Positions 27,165 to 38,546 are shown, numbered from the stretch's first letter. The stretch is 64,000 nt of DNA from Mycolicibacterium neoaurum ATCC 25795 (GCF_000691525.1 NZ_JMDW01000002.1:124001-188000), one strand, 5' to 3'. The notes: a model not told the origin generated them from the letters alone. Program-made: numbers and translations.

Positions 27165-28496
27165 TCAATAGCTTTCATCACCGCGGCGGACTGTGGCCCG
27201 CTCACGGTTGAGGCCGTGATGGGCGAAGTCGGCCCATACGCGCCGGGTCCGAATAGCCCGCTCCTGGGTGTCGCGGACGCCGGCGGACACGCCGAGCATG
27301 GGAGCGTCCGACCAATCGGCGGGTGTACCGAAAAGAAGTGGCAGCTCGATGCAGTGGCAGGCGCCCAGCGGTGCGTCCGACGGTGACCAGTCGATTCGAT
27401 GAACCACGATCCGATCCGGATGTGCCCGCCAGGCTGTCGCCAGCGGGCGGATGGCTGACCGTCCGAAGACCCGAGTGGTGGGCCAGGCCGATATCGCCAT
27501 CAGGACGCGGCGCCCGATCGACCCCATCTTGTAGAGCCTGCTCAGTTGCGGTCGCAACGCCAGGAAGGCAGCACCGTCGTGACGGGTGTAGGTCACCATG
27601 AGTTCCACTCGGGCTGCCGCGTCGGCGAGACGACGTTGCCATTCCGCTGCCGGCGGCAGTGGTGCCACACCGGGTTGCGGCGCGAACGGCAAACCCGCAA
27701 CCAAGCCCCGTCCGGCGGCGGCGGCTCCTTGGCTCTGAGCGCGCACCAGGGTGGCACTGTCGACCGCTCGCGGATCCGCCTGGCCCAAGGCGTCGCCGAA
27801 TGCGTCGCGGACCGGCTGTGCTATCCCCGACCACGGGCGGCGGCCCAGCCGCAGCCCCAACGGCGCGCTCTGGATGATTGCGCGGTGCAGTAGCCCTTCG
27901 ACATCGTCGGCAACCAGCAGGCACAGCACCGAGTCTCCACCCGCGGACTGTCCGAACACCGTGACGTTGCCGGGATTGCCGCCGAAGGCACCGATGTTGC
28001 GCTGCACCCAGCGCAGCGCGGCGATCTGGTCCCGCAACCCGGCGTTGCCGTCCGCAGCCTGATCGGGAGCCAGATATCCGAACACGCCCAGCCGGTAGGT
28101 GACGGTGACGACCACCACGTCACCTTCGGCGACCAGAGCGTCAGCATCGTACTTCGGGGCCTCGCCGCCGCCGCTCAGATACGCGCCGCCGTGAAACCAC
28201 ACCATGACCGGGGCGCCGTGGGCGTCCACCGGTGCGGTGACGCTCAGAACCAGACAGTCCTCGCTGTGGTCGAGGTTCTCGGCCGCCAGGCCGGTCAAGA
28301 ACCCCAATCGGGACGGGATCTGTGGACAGGCCGGTCCACGCCTGCTCGCATCCAAAGGCTCGGTTTGACCGGCGATTTCCTGCGGCGCACAGAAACGGCG
28401 CGCCGTCGCGTACCGAATGCCACGGGCGTGCACCAGTCCCCGGTCGAGCTGGGCCCGTAACGGTCCGCATGGCGCCTGGACCAGAAGAGACGGCAT
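27165..28496 (-). CDS. Type-B carboxylesterase
   Basis: 443 residues of the alpha/beta-hydrolase carboxylesterase family. Oxyanion motif VMVWFHGGAYLSG, then nucleophile elbow FGQSAGGDSV, the NIGAFGGNPGNVTVFG block before it, and CHCIELPLLFG near the C-terminus, the usual family motif with the His. No signal peptide. Starts 25 bases after the pknB stop on the same strand, so it may be the last gene of the kinase operon. Substrate unknown. Confidence 0.9.
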   Translation of the reverse strand: MPSLLVQAPCGPLRAQLDRGLVHARGIRYATARRFCAPQEIAGQTEPLDASRRGPACPQIPSRLGFLTGLAAENLDHSEDCLVLSVTAPVDAHGAPVMVWFHGGAYLSGGGEAPKYDADALVAEGDVVVVTVTYRLGVFGYLAPDQAADGNAGLRDQIAALRWVQRNIGAFGGNPGNVTVFGQSAGGDSVLCLLVADDVEGLLHRAIIQSAPLGLRLGRRPWSGIAQPVRDAFGDALGQADPRAVDSATLVRAQSQGAAAAGRGLVAGLPFAPQPGVAPLPPAAEWQRRLADAAARVELMVTYTRHDGAAFLALRPQLSRLYKMGSIGRRVLMAISAWPTTRVFGRSAIRPLATAWRAHPDRIVVHRIDWSPSDAPLGACHCIELPLLFGTPADWSDAPMLGVSAGVRDTQERAIRTRRVWADFAHHGLNRERATVRRGDESY

Positions 28497-28521
28497 CGAT
28501 GCGGGTCCGCTGAAGCCGGGC

Positions 28522-30396
28522 CTAGGACGCGAAGCTCAGGGTGATCGAATCCCCGTACCCGACGCCGGCCCCTGGCGCAGGGTTCTGGGTGACAACGGCG
28601 TTGGTGCGCTGACCGCTGTTGTCGACGTTGGCGCCCTTGATCAGCACGCCGCGCCAGCCCAGTGCCCGCAGGTTCGGCTCGGCATCCACCCAGAACTGAC
28701 CGGTCAGATTCGGCATCACGAACTGGTTGCCGCGCGAGACCCGCATCTGGACGACCGAGTCCTTGGCCACGGGCTGCCCGGCGGGGGGGTTGGTACCGAC
28801 GACCTGCCCGGCCGGTGCGGTGTTGTCCACCTCAACCGGGAGGACATTGGTGAAACCGGACGCGGTCAGGATCTGCTGGCACACCTCGACGCTCTGGCCC
28901 ACGCAGTCGGGCACCGCGACGCTGCCCGGACCCGATCCCACAATGATGGTGATGACGTTGGTGATCGCCGAGGTGGAGTTCGCGGGGGGATTGGTGCCCA
29001 GCACCTTGCCCTTGAGTTCGGGGGTGGACTCCGATTCGGAGGGCTGCACCCTGCCGAAGCCCGCATCCAGCAGTTCGGTGGTCGCTTGCGCCAGTGTCAT
29101 GCCCTTCACCTCCGGCACGGCGCGCTGCTCGGGTCCGGTCGACACCACGATGGTGATGTCCTCACCCGCACTGACTTCCGTGCCGGGCGACGGTTCGGTG
29201 GTGATGACATGCTCCACGCGGACCGTGGAATCGGGGCGCTGCTGGGTGCGCGTCTTGAAACCGCGATTCTGAAGGGCGGCAATGGCATCCGCGGAGGCCT
29301 GGCCTGTCACATCGGGGACCTGTACATCGCGCGGGCTGCTGCCGAACGCGTTGATGGCGATGGTGACCACCACGGTCAGCACCGCCAGGACCGCGACGAC
29401 GATCAGCCAGCGTCCCACCGAGGTGTTGTTGGACCGGTTGGGATAGCCCCCCGCGGTCGGGATGTGCTCGGTGGGCAGCGCCCGTGCGTGCGGGGCCGCG
29501 ACATTGCTCAACAGGTTCGTGCGCTCGGCGTCGGTGAAGATCTTCGGAGCCTCGGGCGCCTCGCCGCTGTGCACGCGGATCAGGTCGGTGCGCATCTCGG
29601 CCGCACTCTGGTACCGGTTCTCGGGGTTCTTCGACAACGCCTTGAGCACCACGGCGTCGAGTTCCGGGGTGACCCCGGCGTGGCGCGTCGACGGTGCGGC
29701 CGGATCCTCGCGGACATGCTGATAGGCCACCGCCACCGGTGAATCTCCGACGAAAGGTGGCTCGCCGGTGAGGATTTCGTAGAGCACGCAGCCGAGGGAG
29801 TAGACATCGGAGCGGGCGTCGACCTTCTCACCGCGGGCCTGTTCGGGGGACAGGTACTGGGCGGTGCCGATGACCGCGGCGGTCTGGGTGACGTTGTTGG
29901 CGTCGGCGAGCGCGCGGGCGATACCGAAGTCCATCACCTTCACGGCACCGGACTTGGAGATCATGATGTTGGCAGGCTTGACGTCGCGGTGGATGATGCC
30001 GTGCTGGTGGCTGAAATTCAGCGCCTGGCACGCGTCGGCGATGATCTCGATGGCGCGCTTGGGCTCGATGGGGCCCTCGGTGTGCACGATATCGCGCAGC
30101 GTCACCCCGTCGACGTACTCCATGACGATGTAGGGCAGGGGACCGTTGGGGGTCTCGGCCTCGCCGGTGTCGTACACCGCCACGATCGCCGGATGGTTCA
30201 GCGCGGCGGCATTCTGGGCTTCGCGGCGGAAGCGCAGATAAAAACTCGGGTCGCGGGCCAGGTCGGCGCGCAACACCTTCACTGCCACGTCCCGGTGCAA
30301 CCGGGTATCGCGGGCGATGTGGACCTCGGACATGCCGCCGAACCCGAGGATCTCACCGAGCTCGTAGCGGTCCGAGAGGTGCTGGGGCGTGGTCAC
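28522..30396 (-). CDS. pknB: Serine/threonine protein kinase PknB
   Basis: Essential sensor kinase controlling growth, septation and peptidoglycan synthesis. 624 residues: kinase domain (1-280) with glycine loop [12 protein letters not shown], Lys40 in [23 protein letters not shown] and activation-loop [15 protein letters not shown]; a juxtamembrane linker; a single membrane helix ([19 protein letters not shown]); then four PASTA domains that bind muropeptides. The GTG start overlaps the pknA stop (GTGA), so it is translated with pknA. Confidence 0.98.
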   Translation of the reverse strand: MTTPQHLSDRYELGEILGFGGMSEVHIARDTRLHRDVAVKVLRADLARDPSFYLRFRREAQNAAALNHPAIVAVYDTGEAETPNGPLPYIVMEYVDGVTLRDIVHTEGPIEPKRAIEIIADACQALNFSHQHGIIHRDVKPANIMISKSGAVKVMDFGIARALADANNVTQTAAVIGTAQYLSPEQARGEKVDARSDVYSLGCVLYEILTGEPPFVGDSPVAVAYQHVREDPAAPSTRHAGVTPELDAVVLKALSKNPENRYQSAAEMRTDLIRVHSGEAPEAPKIFTDAERTNLLSNVAAPHARALPTEHIPTAGGYPNRSNNTSVGRWLIVVAVLAVLTVVVTIAINAFGSSPRDVQVPDVTGQASADAIAALQNRGFKTRTQQRPDSTVRVEHVITTEPSPGTEVSAGEDITIVVSTGPEQRAVPEVKGMTLAQATTELLDAGFGRVQPSESESTPELKGKVLGTNPPANSTSAITNVITIIVGSGPGSVAVPDCVGQSVEVCQQILTASGFTNVLPVEVDNTAPAGQVVGTNPPAGQPVAKDSVVQMRVSRGNQFVMPNLTGQFWVDAEPNLRALGWRGVLIKGANVDNSGQRTNAVVTQNPAPGAGVGYGDSITLSFAS

Positions 30397-31586
30397 GGGG
30401 TCTCACCAGGTGGTGATGCCGGCGGAACCCCGATGATGGTGGTGCTGGTGGAGGTCTCCTGCTGCACCGGATTGTCGCGCTTGTCCTGGGCATTCACCAC
30501 GATCAGCACCGCGATGATGATGGCCAGCGCACCGAGCACACCGGCGGCCCAGAGCAGCGCACGCTGGCCCGGGGAGAAGGTGCGCCGCGGTGGTGGCGGA
30601 CGGTGACTGCCGGTACCCGCACGCGGTCGGGATGTGGTCACCGGCGGCCGGTACTCGGCGGCCGCAGCGGCGCGGGCCTGGGTGCCGGACGGGATTGCCG
30701 CGGGTGCGGCGCGTCCGATGGTCGGCGCCGAGTTGGGGCGCGGTGGGCGGCGACCGGCGCGCACCGCGGCGACGGCGTCGGCGAACGGACCACCCGAGCG
30801 GTATCGGTGGTTGGGCTCCTTGGCGAGCGTGATCTCGATGAGCTCGCGCACGTTGGGCGGCAGATCCGCGGGAAGCGGCGGCGGGGCCTCCTTGATGTGC
30901 TTCATCGCAACCGTCAGCGCACCGTCACCGCTGAAGGGGCGCTTGCCCGACAACGACTCGTAGCCGACGACACCGAGGGAGTACACGTCGGATGCGGCGG
31001 TCGCGTCGCGGCCGAGGGCCTGTTCGGGGGCGATGTACTGGGCGGTGCCCATCACCATGCCGGTCTGGGTGACCGGGGCGGCGTCGACGGCCTTGGCGAT
31101 GCCGAAGTCGGTGAGCTTCACCTGCCCGGTGGGGGTGATCAGGATGTTTCCGGGTTTGACGTCGCGGTGCACCAAACCCGCCGTGTGCGCGACCTGCAGG
31201 GCGCGGCCGGTCTGCTCCAGCATGTCCAACGCGTGCCGCAGCGAAAGCCGGCCGGTGCGCTTGATGACGGAGTTCAGCGGTTCACCGTTGACCAGCTCCA
31301 TCACCAGATAGGCGGTACGGCCCTCGCCGGCGTCCATCTCGGTCTCGCCGTAGTCGTACACGCTGGCGATACCGGGGTGGTTGAGCATGGCGACGGTACG
31401 GGCCTCGCCGCGGAAGCGATCCACGAACTCCGAGTCCTCGGAGAACTCGGCCTTGAGGACCTTGATCGCGACCTGGCGGCCGAGGCGGGTGTCCAGTCCC
31501 TCCCACACCTGGCCCATACCGCCGGTGGCGATCAGGCGCTGCAGCCGGTAGCGCCCCGACAGCGTCACTCCGACCCGGGCCGTCAT
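30393..31586 (-). CDS. pknA: Serine/threonine protein kinase PknA
   Basis: 397 residues: kinase domain with Lys42 (VAIKVLK), [21 protein letters not shown] and the activation loop [13 protein letters not shown]; a Pro/Ala-rich juxtamembrane stretch; one membrane helix ([22 protein letters not shown]); a short outer tail. It lacks PASTA domains, as PknA does. Start ATG at 31586 overlaps the pbpA stop in ATGA. Partner of PknB in division control. Confidence 0.97.
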   Translation of the reverse strand: MTARVGVTLSGRYRLQRLIATGGMGQVWEGLDTRLGRQVAIKVLKAEFSEDSEFVDRFRGEARTVAMLNHPGIASVYDYGETEMDAGEGRTAYLVMELVNGEPLNSVIKRTGRLSLRHALDMLEQTGRALQVAHTAGLVHRDVKPGNILITPTGQVKLTDFGIAKAVDAAPVTQTGMVMGTAQYIAPEQALGRDATAASDVYSLGVVGYESLSGKRPFSGDGALTVAMKHIKEAPPPLPADLPPNVRELIEITLAKEPNHRYRSGGPFADAVAAVRAGRRPPRPNSAPTIGRAAPAAIPSGTQARAAAAAEYRPPVTTSRPRAGTGSHRPPPPRRTFSPGQRALLWAAGVLGALAIIIAVLIVVNAQDKRDNPVQQETSTSTTIIGVPPASPPGETP

Positions 31587-33058
31587 GATCCCTCCCGGAG
31601 TGCGGCGGCTATGGTGGCGCGCCCGATCGGGGCGGCTACGGCGCCGCCGGTCGCGGACAATCGGTCTCCGCCATTCTCCACGAGGACGGCGACGGCCACC
31701 TTCGGGGCTTGGGCCGGCGCGAAAGCGATGTACCAGGCGTGGGGCGGGGTGTTGCGGGGATCGGTGCCGTGCTCGGCAGTGCCCGTCTTGGATGCGATCT
31801 GCACGCCGGCGATGGCTCCCTTCTGCTGCGTCACCTGCTCGGCGCCCACCATCAAATCGGTAAGTGTAGCTGCGACCTGCGGTGACACCGCTCGTCGCTG
31901 TTCGCTCGGAGCGGTGGTGGCGATGTTGGACAGGTCCGGTCCCTTGAGGGTATCGACCAGATACGGAGTCATGGTGACGCCGCCGTTGGCGATGGTCGCG
32001 GCCACCATCGCATTCTGCAGTGGGGTGACCGCCACATCGCGCTGCCCGATACTGGACATCCCCAGCGCCGCGGCATCGCTGATCGGGCCGACGGTCGACT
32101 CGGCGACCTGCAGCGGGATCGCCGCCGGGGCGCTGTCCAGACCGAACGCCCGGGCGGTGGCCTTGAGTTTGTCGGCACCGTTGTCGATGCCGAGCTCGAC
32201 GAAGGCGGTGTTGCAGGATCGGGCGAAGGCCTCGCGCAGCGGTGCGGTCGGGCCGCCGCCGCACGGGCTGCCGCCGTAATTCTCCAGGGTGGCGGTGGTA
32301 TCGGGTAGCGCGATCCGCGGGGCCGCGGTGAGCTGGGTGTCCGGCGTGGCACCGGCCTGCAGCGCGGCAGCGGTGGTGATCACCTTGAACGTCGAGCCCG
32401 GGGGATAGGTCTCCGAGATGGCCCGGTTGAGCAGCGGGGCGTCGGCGTCATCACGCAGCTGCTCCCACGCCTTGGTCTGCACCGCACCGTCGTGGCTGGC
32501 CAGCTGATTGGGGTCATAGGACGGTGCCGACACCATGGCCAGGATCTTGCCCGTCGACGGTTCCAACGCGACGACAGCACCCTTGCACGGGCCGTCGCAG
32601 CCGTTCTCCATGGCCTCCCAGGCCGCTTCCTGCACATCGGGTTTGACCGTGGTGTCGACGTTGCCGCCGCGCGGGTCCCGCCCGGTGAAGAAGTCGGCGA
32701 GACGCTTTCCGAAAAGCCGTTCGTCGGAGCCGTTGAGAATGGGGTCCTCCGCGCGCTCCAGACCGCTGCTGGAGTAGCCCAGCGAGTAGAAACCGGTGAC
32801 CGGGGCGTAGGTCTGCGGCTTGGGGTAGGTCCGCAGGAAGCGGAACCGGCCGTCGGTGGACACCGAGTACGCCAGCAATTCCCCGCCCGCGGTGATCTGG
32901 CCGCGCTGGCGGGAGTACTCGTCGAGCAGCACCCGTTGGTTGCGCGGATCGGCGCGGTAACCGTCGGCGGTGAACACCTGGGTCAGCGTGGCGTTGGCGA
33001 GCAGCAACACGACGAGTGCCATGAAGACGACCGAGAGCCGGCGCAGCGAGGTGTTCAT
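31583..33058 (-). CDS. pbpA: Penicillin-binding protein A (class B transpeptidase)
   Basis: 491-residue peptidoglycan transpeptidase acting at the septum. N-terminal membrane anchor ([16 protein letters not shown]), dimerisation domain, then transpeptidase motifs: Ser222 in GSTFK, SCN, and SKTGT. The two cysteines in NGCDGPCKG match the disulfide pair of mycobacterial PbpA. ATG at 33058 overlaps the rodA stop. PknB phosphorylates PbpA in M. tuberculosis. Confidence 0.97.
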   Translation of the reverse strand: MNTSLRRLSVVFMALVVLLLANATLTQVFTADGYRADPRNQRVLLDEYSRQRGQITAGGELLAYSVSTDGRFRFLRTYPKPQTYAPVTGFYSLGYSSSGLERAEDPILNGSDERLFGKRLADFFTGRDPRGGNVDTTVKPDVQEAAWEAMENGCDGPCKGAVVALEPSTGKILAMVSAPSYDPNQLASHDGAVQTKAWEQLRDDADAPLLNRAISETYPPGSTFKVITTAAALQAGATPDTQLTAAPRIALPDTTATLENYGGSPCGGGPTAPLREAFARSCNTAFVELGIDNGADKLKATARAFGLDSAPAAIPLQVAESTVGPISDAAALGMSSIGQRDVAVTPLQNAMVAATIANGGVTMTPYLVDTLKGPDLSNIATTAPSEQRRAVSPQVAATLTDLMVGAEQVTQQKGAIAGVQIASKTGTAEHGTDPRNTPPHAWYIAFAPAQAPKVAVAVLVENGGDRLSATGGAVAAPIGRATIAAALREGS

Positions 33059-34470
33059 GCTTTCCCGATCACCTCGGTGGACGCCGCGGCGATGGGCGCC
33101 GGGTTCGGCCCGGTGGTGGGTCCGATCGGTCGGCGCGCGGCATGCGAGATGCGGACCAGGATGGCCAGCAGCACGTAGTTGGCCAGCAGCGACGAACCGC
33201 CGTAGGACATCCACGGGGTGGTCAGGCCGGTCAGCGGGATCAGCTTGGTGACACCGCCGACGACGATGAACAGCTGGATCGCCAGCGTCGAGGCCAGCCC
33301 GGCGGCCAGCAGTTTGCCGAAGCTGTCCCGCACGGCGATCGCGGTGCGCAAGCCACGGGTGAGCAAGATGGTGTAGAGCATGAGAACGCCTGCCAGACCG
33401 ACCAATCCGAGCTCTTCGCCCACTGCGGCGATGATGAAGTCGGTGGAGGCGGCCGGGACGGTGCCGGGTTGGCCATTGCCCAGTCCGGTGCCGAAGATGC
33501 CACCGGTGGCAAAGCTGAACAGCGATTGGACCATCTGGTAGCCGGCCCCGTCCGGGTCGGCGAACGGGTCGAGCCAGTTCTGCACGCGCACCCGCACGTG
33601 TCCGAAGAGGTGGTAGGCCAGCACGCTACCGACGGCGAACAACCCGAGCCCGATGATCACCCAGGCCAGTCGGCCGGTGGCGATATAGAGCAATACCAAG
33701 AACGAGGCATAGAGCAAAAGCGAAGTGCCCAGGTCCTTTTCGAAGACCATGACGCCGACCGAGGTGATCCAGGCCACCAGCAGCGGAGCCAGGTCACGCG
33801 GTCGTGGCAGGTCGAGACCCAGGACGTGTTTGCCTGCGTTGGTGAACAATTCGCGCTTGGAGACCAGGACGGCGGCGAAGAAGGTCAGCAACAGGATCTT
33901 GGAGAACTCGGCCGGCTGGATGGAAAAGCCTTCGAACCGGATCCAGATCTTGGCGCCGTTCTGTTCGGAGAAGCGGGCCGGGAGCAGCGCCGGAATCACC
34001 AGCAGCACAAGGCCGACCAGGCCGCAGGTGTAGCCGTAGCGAGCCAGCATGCGGTGGTCGCGCAACACGGCCAACACCGCGGCGAAGGCCACCACCCCGA
34101 CCAGCGTCCAGAGCATCTGCTGAGCGGCGTTGCCCCCGACGCTGTCCTGGTCGAGTTCGCGCTGGGCGAGGTCGAGCCGATGGATCATCACCAGGCCCAG
34201 CCCGTTGAGCAGGGCGACAACGGGCAGCAGCAGCGGGTCGGCGTAGGGCGCGTACCGGCGGATGGCCAGATGCGCCCCGCTGAACAGGGCCAGATAGGCC
34301 AGCGTGTACTGGGCCAGATCCCAGTTGACGCCCTGCTCCTGGTTGGCTTCCACGATCAGCAGCGCCACGGTGGTGATGACCGCGGCGAAGATCAGCAGGC
34401 CCAGTTCGGCGTTGCGCCGATTCGGCAGGGGAGGGGTGAGCGAGACCGGTGACTGAGGCTCAGTGCTCAT
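33055..34470 (-). CDS. rodA: RodA/FtsW-type peptidoglycan glycosyltransferase
   Basis: SEDS family lipid II polymerase, 471 residues, about ten membrane helices. SEDS hallmarks include WIRFEGFSIQPAEFSKI, VFEKDLGTSLL, STDFIIAAVGEELG and the late TTPWMSYGGSSLLANY. Works with PbpA, encoded immediately downstream with an ATGA overlap. Start ATG at 34470 overlaps the pstP stop, so I prefer it to an in-frame start 15 bases upstream. Confidence 0.97.
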   Translation of the reverse strand: MSTEPQSPVSLTPPLPNRRNAELGLLIFAAVITTVALLIVEANQEQGVNWDLAQYTLAYLALFSGAHLAIRRYAPYADPLLLPVVALLNGLGLVMIHRLDLAQRELDQDSVGGNAAQQMLWTLVGVVAFAAVLAVLRDHRMLARYGYTCGLVGLVLLVIPALLPARFSEQNGAKIWIRFEGFSIQPAEFSKILLLTFFAAVLVSKRELFTNAGKHVLGLDLPRPRDLAPLLVAWITSVGVMVFEKDLGTSLLLYASFLVLLYIATGRLAWVIIGLGLFAVGSVLAYHLFGHVRVRVQNWLDPFADPDGAGYQMVQSLFSFATGGIFGTGLGNGQPGTVPAASTDFIIAAVGEELGLVGLAGVLMLYTILLTRGLRTAIAVRDSFGKLLAAGLASTLAIQLFIVVGGVTKLIPLTGLTTPWMSYGGSSLLANYVLLAILVRISHAARRPIGPTTGPNPAPIAAASTEVIGKA

Positions 34471-36080
34471 GACGCGGTCCGGCAATTGGTGCCCGGCTCC
34501 GGCGGTGAGGGCGGCAGAGCCGTGACGGTCGGGGAGGGGGCCGGCGGGGGAGTGGTCGCGGGCGCGGCGGGCGGCGTGGATCCGCCGGCGCGAGGTGCCA
34601 CCGCCGGATCCGGCGCATCTGCGTCGTCCTGGTCGGCGGGGGCGGCGGGGGCGGGCTGACCGGCCCGGGTCGTGGTCGACGGGGCCGAGGTGGCCGGTCG
34701 CGGCGCGCCGGAGGTGGGTGTCGCCGCGGTGCCCGACGGGGCAGCCGGCCGGGACGCGGGCGCCGGGGTGGGCCGCGGGGTGGGAGTCGGTGACGGGGTG
34801 GCCGTCTTGGTCGGCACCGTGCAGATGGGCAGCAACGAGGTGCGCGACAGTTCGTTGATCTGGCGGATCGCGTCATCCAGGGTGCCCGACGGCAGTCCCG
34901 CGGCCACCTGGGCGCGTTCGGATTCGCGGATGTCGTCGACGCCGAGCAACTGGCAGTCCAGAGCGTCCTTGGATTGGCCGAAGCTGATCAAGGACAGTTC
35001 GTTTCGGGAATTCAGACACCCGACCAGGAACGGTTCCTGCAAAGAAAGACCCAGAAAGGAGCCCTGCACACCGCGCATGATCGCGACGGTGCCGTCCTCT
35101 TCGCTGACGTAATAATTGTTGCGAATGATCTCGCGGGCGATGGCCAGCCCCGCCACCACTACCAGCAGGACCACCACTGCGGCGATCCATATCCGGCGCT
35201 TGGAGCGGGGCGGGCGTTGCTCCTCGGGTTGGGTGACAACCCTTTTCGGCTGATTGCGCTTGGGGTTGAACGCCGACGCCCGGCCCGCCGCGGTGTTCGG
35301 CGGTGCGGTGTCGTTGTCCTCGCCGGAGACGGCGCCGGCCAGGATGGGCTGGGTCTGGCCGTAGTCGTAGTCGACGACGTCGGCGACCACCACGGTCACG
35401 TTGTCCGGCCCGCCGCCGCGCAGCGCGAGTTCGATGAGGCGGTCCGCGGCATCGGTGACATCGGGGATCTGCAGCGCCTCGGCGATGGTCTCCTGACTGA
35501 CCGGGTCGGACAGGCCGTCCGAGCAGAGCAGGTAACGATCGCCGACGCGGGCTTCCCGCATGATCAGGGTGGGTTCGACCTCGTGGCCGGTGAGCGCCCG
35601 CATGATCAGCGAGCGCTGGGGATGGCTGTGCGCCTCTTCGGCGGTGATGCGCCCCTCGTCGACGAGGGTCTGGACGAAGGTGTCGTCCTTGGTGATCTGG
35701 GTCAACTCACCGTCGCGCATGAGGTAGCCGCGCGAGTCGCCGATGTGCACCAGGCCGAGGCGGCCGCCGGCGAACAGGATGGCCGTCAGCGTGGTGCCCA
35801 TGCCCTCGAGTTCGGGATCGGCCTCCACGTGCGCGGCGATGGCCGAGTTGCCCTCGTGGACGGCGACATTGAGCTTGTTCAGCAGATCGCCACCGGGTTC
35901 GTCATCGTCGAGGTGGGCCAGCGCGGCGATCACCAGCTGGGAGGCGACCTCACCGGCGGCGTGGCCACCCATCCCGTCGGCGAGGGCCAGCAGGCGGGCA
36001 CCGGCGTACACCGAGTCCTCGTTGTTGGCGCGCACCAACCCGCGATCACTACGCGCTGCATAACGCAATACGAGTGTCAC
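34467..36080 (-). CDS. pstP: PP2C-type serine/threonine phosphatase PstP
   Basis: Opposes PknA and PknB. 537 residues: PP2C catalytic domain (1-240) with metal-binding DGMGGH, GDSRGYL, CSDGLSD and GGPDNVTVVV motifs; a linker; one membrane helix (IWIAAVVVLLVVVAGLAIA, about residues 300-320); an extracytoplasmic domain with two Cys; and a very Pro/Ala/Thr-rich tail. GTG start overlaps the fhaB stop. Confidence 0.97.
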   Translation of the reverse strand: MTLVLRYAARSDRGLVRANNEDSVYAGARLLALADGMGGHAAGEVASQLVIAALAHLDDDEPGGDLLNKLNVAVHEGNSAIAAHVEADPELEGMGTTLTAILFAGGRLGLVHIGDSRGYLMRDGELTQITKDDTFVQTLVDEGRITAEEAHSHPQRSLIMRALTGHEVEPTLIMREARVGDRYLLCSDGLSDPVSQETIAEALQIPDVTDAADRLIELALRGGGPDNVTVVVADVVDYDYGQTQPILAGAVSGEDNDTAPPNTAAGRASAFNPKRNQPKRVVTQPEEQRPPRSKRRIWIAAVVVLLVVVAGLAIAREIIRNNYYVSEEDGTVAIMRGVQGSFLGLSLQEPFLVGCLNSRNELSLISFGQSKDALDCQLLGVDDIRESERAQVAAGLPSGTLDDAIRQINELSRTSLLPICTVPTKTATPSPTPTPRPTPAPASRPAAPSGTAATPTSGAPRPATSAPSTTTRAGQPAPAAPADQDDADAPDPAVAPRAGGSTPPAAPATTPPPAPSPTVTALPPSPPEPGTNCRTAS

Positions 36081-36544
36081 GGGCGCAGCTCGATTACCGT
36101 CTTGCCGATCCGTACCGGCGTTCCCATCGGAACCCTTACCGCCGTAGTCACCTTCGCCCTGTCAAGGTATGTACCGTTGGTCGATCCTAGGTCCTCGACG
36201 TACCATTCCGAGCCCCGAGGCGACAGCCTGGCGTGCCGTGTCGACGCGTAATCGTCGGTGAGTACCAGTGTGGAATCGTCGGCGCGACCGATCAGCACCG
36301 GCTGGCTGCCCAGCGTGATGCGGGTGCCGGCAAGGGCGCCCTCGGTGACGACCATGTGTTTGGCGATGTGCCGCCGTTCGCCGCGGGGCAGCAGCGGCCC
36401 GCGCAACGCCAAGCCGCGACGCACCATCACCGCGCCGGTCGGCGCGTAGATGTCGGTACGCAGGATACGCAGTACCGACCAGATGAACAGCCACAGCAGC
36501 AGTAGGAATCCGACGCGGGTCAGCTGCAGAACTAGCCCCTGCAT
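36077..36544 (-). CDS. fhaB: FHA-domain protein FhaB (FipA)
   Basis: 155 residues. N-terminal membrane helix (LTRVGFLLLLWLFIWSVL) and C-terminal FHA domain with IGRADDSTLVLTDDYAST, RHARLSPRG and LGSTNGTYLD, the phosphothreonine-binding pattern. Links kinase signalling to FtsZ/FtsQ in mycobacteria. First gene of the fhaB-pstP-rodA-pbpA-pknA-pknB chain, whose members all overlap by 4 bases. Confidence 0.96.
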   Translation of the reverse strand: MQGLVLQLTRVGFLLLLWLFIWSVLRILRTDIYAPTGAVMVRRGLALRGPLLPRGERRHIAKHMVVTEGALAGTRITLGSQPVLIGRADDSTLVLTDDYASTRHARLSPRGSEWYVEDLGSTNGTYLDRAKVTTAVRVPMGTPVRIGKTVIELRP

Positions 36545-36686
36545 CTGACGTCCTCTCCATGACGGTGCGCTGTCGCGGACACGATACTGGGAGCGCTGAC
36601 GATGCGTCGACGAAGCGTGCCGCCCGAAGCCGGACCGTTACGCCGTGGCGTCCGACAGCTCGGCTCCGACGTCGGCACCCGGAGGA

Positions 36687-38123
36687 TCAGTGGACCCGGA
36701 CGATGATCTCGGAATGACCCAGCCGGATGACGTCACCGTCGGCGAGCTGCCACTCCTGCACCGGTGCATTGTTGACGGTGGTGCCGTTGGTGGAGTTCAG
36801 GTCCGACAGCAGCGCGACCTGGCCATCCCAGCGGATCTCCAGATGCCGGCGCGAGACGCCGGTGTCGGGCAGCCGGAACTGGGCGTCCTGGCCGCGACCG
36901 ATCACGTTGGCGCCCTCACGCAGCTGGTAGGTGCGGCCGCTGCCGTCGTCGAGCTGCAGGGTCACCTGCGCCGCGGCGCCGTAGGAACCGGCGTACCCGG
37001 CGGGCTGCTGCCCGTAGCTCTGCTGGCCGTAATCAGGCTGCCCGTAGTCCTGTTGCCCGTAGTCCTGCTGCCCGTAGTCCTTCTGGCCATAGTCCTGCTG
37101 GCCGTATCCGGCGGGCTCGCCGTAACCACCCTGGTCGGGGTACCCGCCCTGGGCGGGCGGCTGACCGTAGCGTCCGTAGTCGGGCGCGGCCGGCGGTGCC
37201 GGGGGAGCGGAGTAGTCGGCACGGTCGTACTGCTGACCGCCGTAGCCACCCTGATCCGGGTAGGACGGCGCGGCCGGCGGGCGGCCGTGCGAACCGTAGC
37301 CCTCGTCCTGGCGGGGGCGTCCGTAGTCGTAGTCGCCGTATCCGGGCGGCGGCGCGCTCGGCGGCGCACCGGCGGGCTGGCCGTATCCGGCCGGCGGCTG
37401 CTGCGGGCGGTAGCCCTGCTCGCCGTACCCGGCGGGCGGCTGGCCGTAGCCGGCAGGGGGGCGCTGCTCGTAGGACGGCGGCGGGTAGCCCTGGTCCGGG
37501 TAACCGCCCTGCTCCTGGGAGTAGCCGCCCTGGCGCTGCGGGTAGCCCTGGTCGGGGTAGCCGCCCTGCTCGGGCGGGTAGGTGCCGCGCTGGTCGTCCT
37601 GTTGGCGGTACCGGTCGTCGTACTGCTCGTCGCCGGGCCGACCCTGTCCCTGGCCGCGGTAGCTCGGGTTGTCGGTCATCGCTGGTACTCCTGGTTCTGC
37701 GCCTACCGCGCTTTTGCGTTCTGCTGGGGCGACGGGGTCGCCGGTGGTCGAGTCGGGGTTGACCGCTCCACGGGTGCGGAACTGGCCGGTGTGCAGGCTC
37801 GGCGATGGCGCAAACCTGACGACAACATCGCCATAAGTTTGCCACCCCTGGTCCTGAATGAAACCTGCCAGGTGGCGGGCAAATGTGGTCGATGTGCGGA
37901 CCGGGTCTGCGCTCACCTTCTGATAGTCAGTCTCACTGAGAGTAATGACGTAGTCATTGGGAGCCAAGACACGGCCGCCACCGACATCGCGGGCGTGGGT
38001 CTCGGCTTCCCGCCGCAACAGGGCTTCGACCTCCTGCGGGACGATCGACCCGCCGAAGACCCGGGCGAAGGCATCACCGACCGTCGACTCGAGGCGTCGC
38101 TCGATACGGTCTGCCAGCCCCAT
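36687..38123 (-). CDS. fhaA: FHA-domain protein FhaA
   Basis: 478 residues: an N-terminal DUF3662 domain ([23 protein letters not shown], to about residue 125), a long Tyr/Gln/Gly/Pro-rich disordered linker with repeated [12 protein letters not shown] units, and a C-terminal FHA domain ([28 protein letters not shown]). FhaA binds phosphorylated MviN/MurJ and dampens peptidoglycan synthesis at pole and septum. Separated from fhaB by 142 bases, so possibly a separate transcript. Confidence 0.96.
   Translation of the reverse strand: MGLADRIERRLESTVGDAFARVFGGSIVPQEVEALLRREAETHARDVGGGRVLAPNDYVITLSETDYQKVSADPVRTSTTFARHLAGFIQDQGWQTYGDVVVRFAPSPSLHTGQFRTRGAVNPDSTTGDPVAPAERKSAVGAEPGVPAMTDNPSYRGQGQGRPGDEQYDDRYRQQDDQRGTYPPEQGGYPDQGYPQRQGGYSQEQGGYPDQGYPPPSYEQRPPAGYGQPPAGYGEQGYRPQQPPAGYGQPAGAPPSAPPPGYGDYDYGRPRQDEGYGSHGRPPAAPSYPDQGGYGGQQYDRADYSAPPAPPAAPDYGRYGQPPAQGGYPDQGGYGEPAGYGQQDYGQKDYGQQDYGQQDYGQPDYGQQSYGQQPAGYAGSYGAAAQVTLQLDDGSGRTYQLREGANVIGRGQDAQFRLPDTGVSRRHLEIRWDGQVALLSDLNSTNGTTVNNAPVQEWQLADGDVIRLGHSEIIVRVH
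36990..37130. repeat. Short tandem repeats in the fhaA linker
   Basis: Degenerate copies of a 15-base unit (about CCGTAGTCCTGCTGC) encode the repeated YGQQD segments of FhaA. Such arrays can change copy number by slippage. Confidence 0.7.
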
Positions 38124-38351
38124 ATCACCGCCCTGTCCGTCGTCCGATGCCGTCGTTGCGTGTCGCTCTGGCCACACTGCTCACACGCATGTTATCGGCC
38201 CTTGTGCGCAATACGTGACCAACGGATCTCTGAGAATCCAATAGCCCCAGGTCAGGGTATTTCGGTCGGGCCGCCGTCCAGTCCGCGAGAGCGACGTTTT
38301 GGTGGTCTCCAGCCCGAAAAAAGCGCAACAACGTCACTCTCGCGGCCGGTT

Positions 38352-38379
38352 TTGGGTCTGGTGGGTCCGTGGTGATACT
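38352..38379 (+). promoter_or_regulatory. Putative promoter of tRNA-Leu
   Basis: TTGGGT (38352-38357), 16-base spacer and GATACT (38374-38379), ending 16 bases before the tRNA. Confidence 0.4.
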
Positions 38380-38395
38380 GTTGCGCGGTCATTCA

Positions 38396-38478
38396 GGGCG
38401 AGTGGCGGAATGGCAGACGCGCTGGCTTCAGGTGCCAGTGTCCTTCGGGACGTGGGGGTTCAAGTCCCCCTTCGCCCA
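38396..38478 (+). tRNA. tRNA-Leu (anticodon CAG)
   Basis: 83 bases with a long variable arm typical of tRNA-Leu (GTGTCCTTCGGGACG region). Acceptor GGGCGAG/TTCGCCC with a G-U pair, anticodon stem CTGGC/GCCAG around TTCAGGT, T-loop TTCAAGT, discriminator A. Corresponds to leuT after fhaA in mycobacteria. Confidence 0.97.
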
Positions 38479-38507
38479 CAGTGAGGAGTTCTACGAACTC
38501 CAGACAC

Positions 38508-38546
38508 AGAGGTCGTGAACCAGAAACTGGTTCACGACCTCTTTTC
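38508..38546 (+). terminator. Terminator after tRNA-Leu
   Basis: The arms AGAGGTCGTGAACCAG and CTGGTTCACGACCTCT pair perfectly around AAA and are followed by TTTTC. Confidence 0.92.

Noticed and set aside
36960..37640. Repeat array in fhaA considered as a possible recombination or CRISPR structure
   Set aside because: The repeats keep the FhaA frame and encode the known disordered Tyr/Gln/Gly linker.
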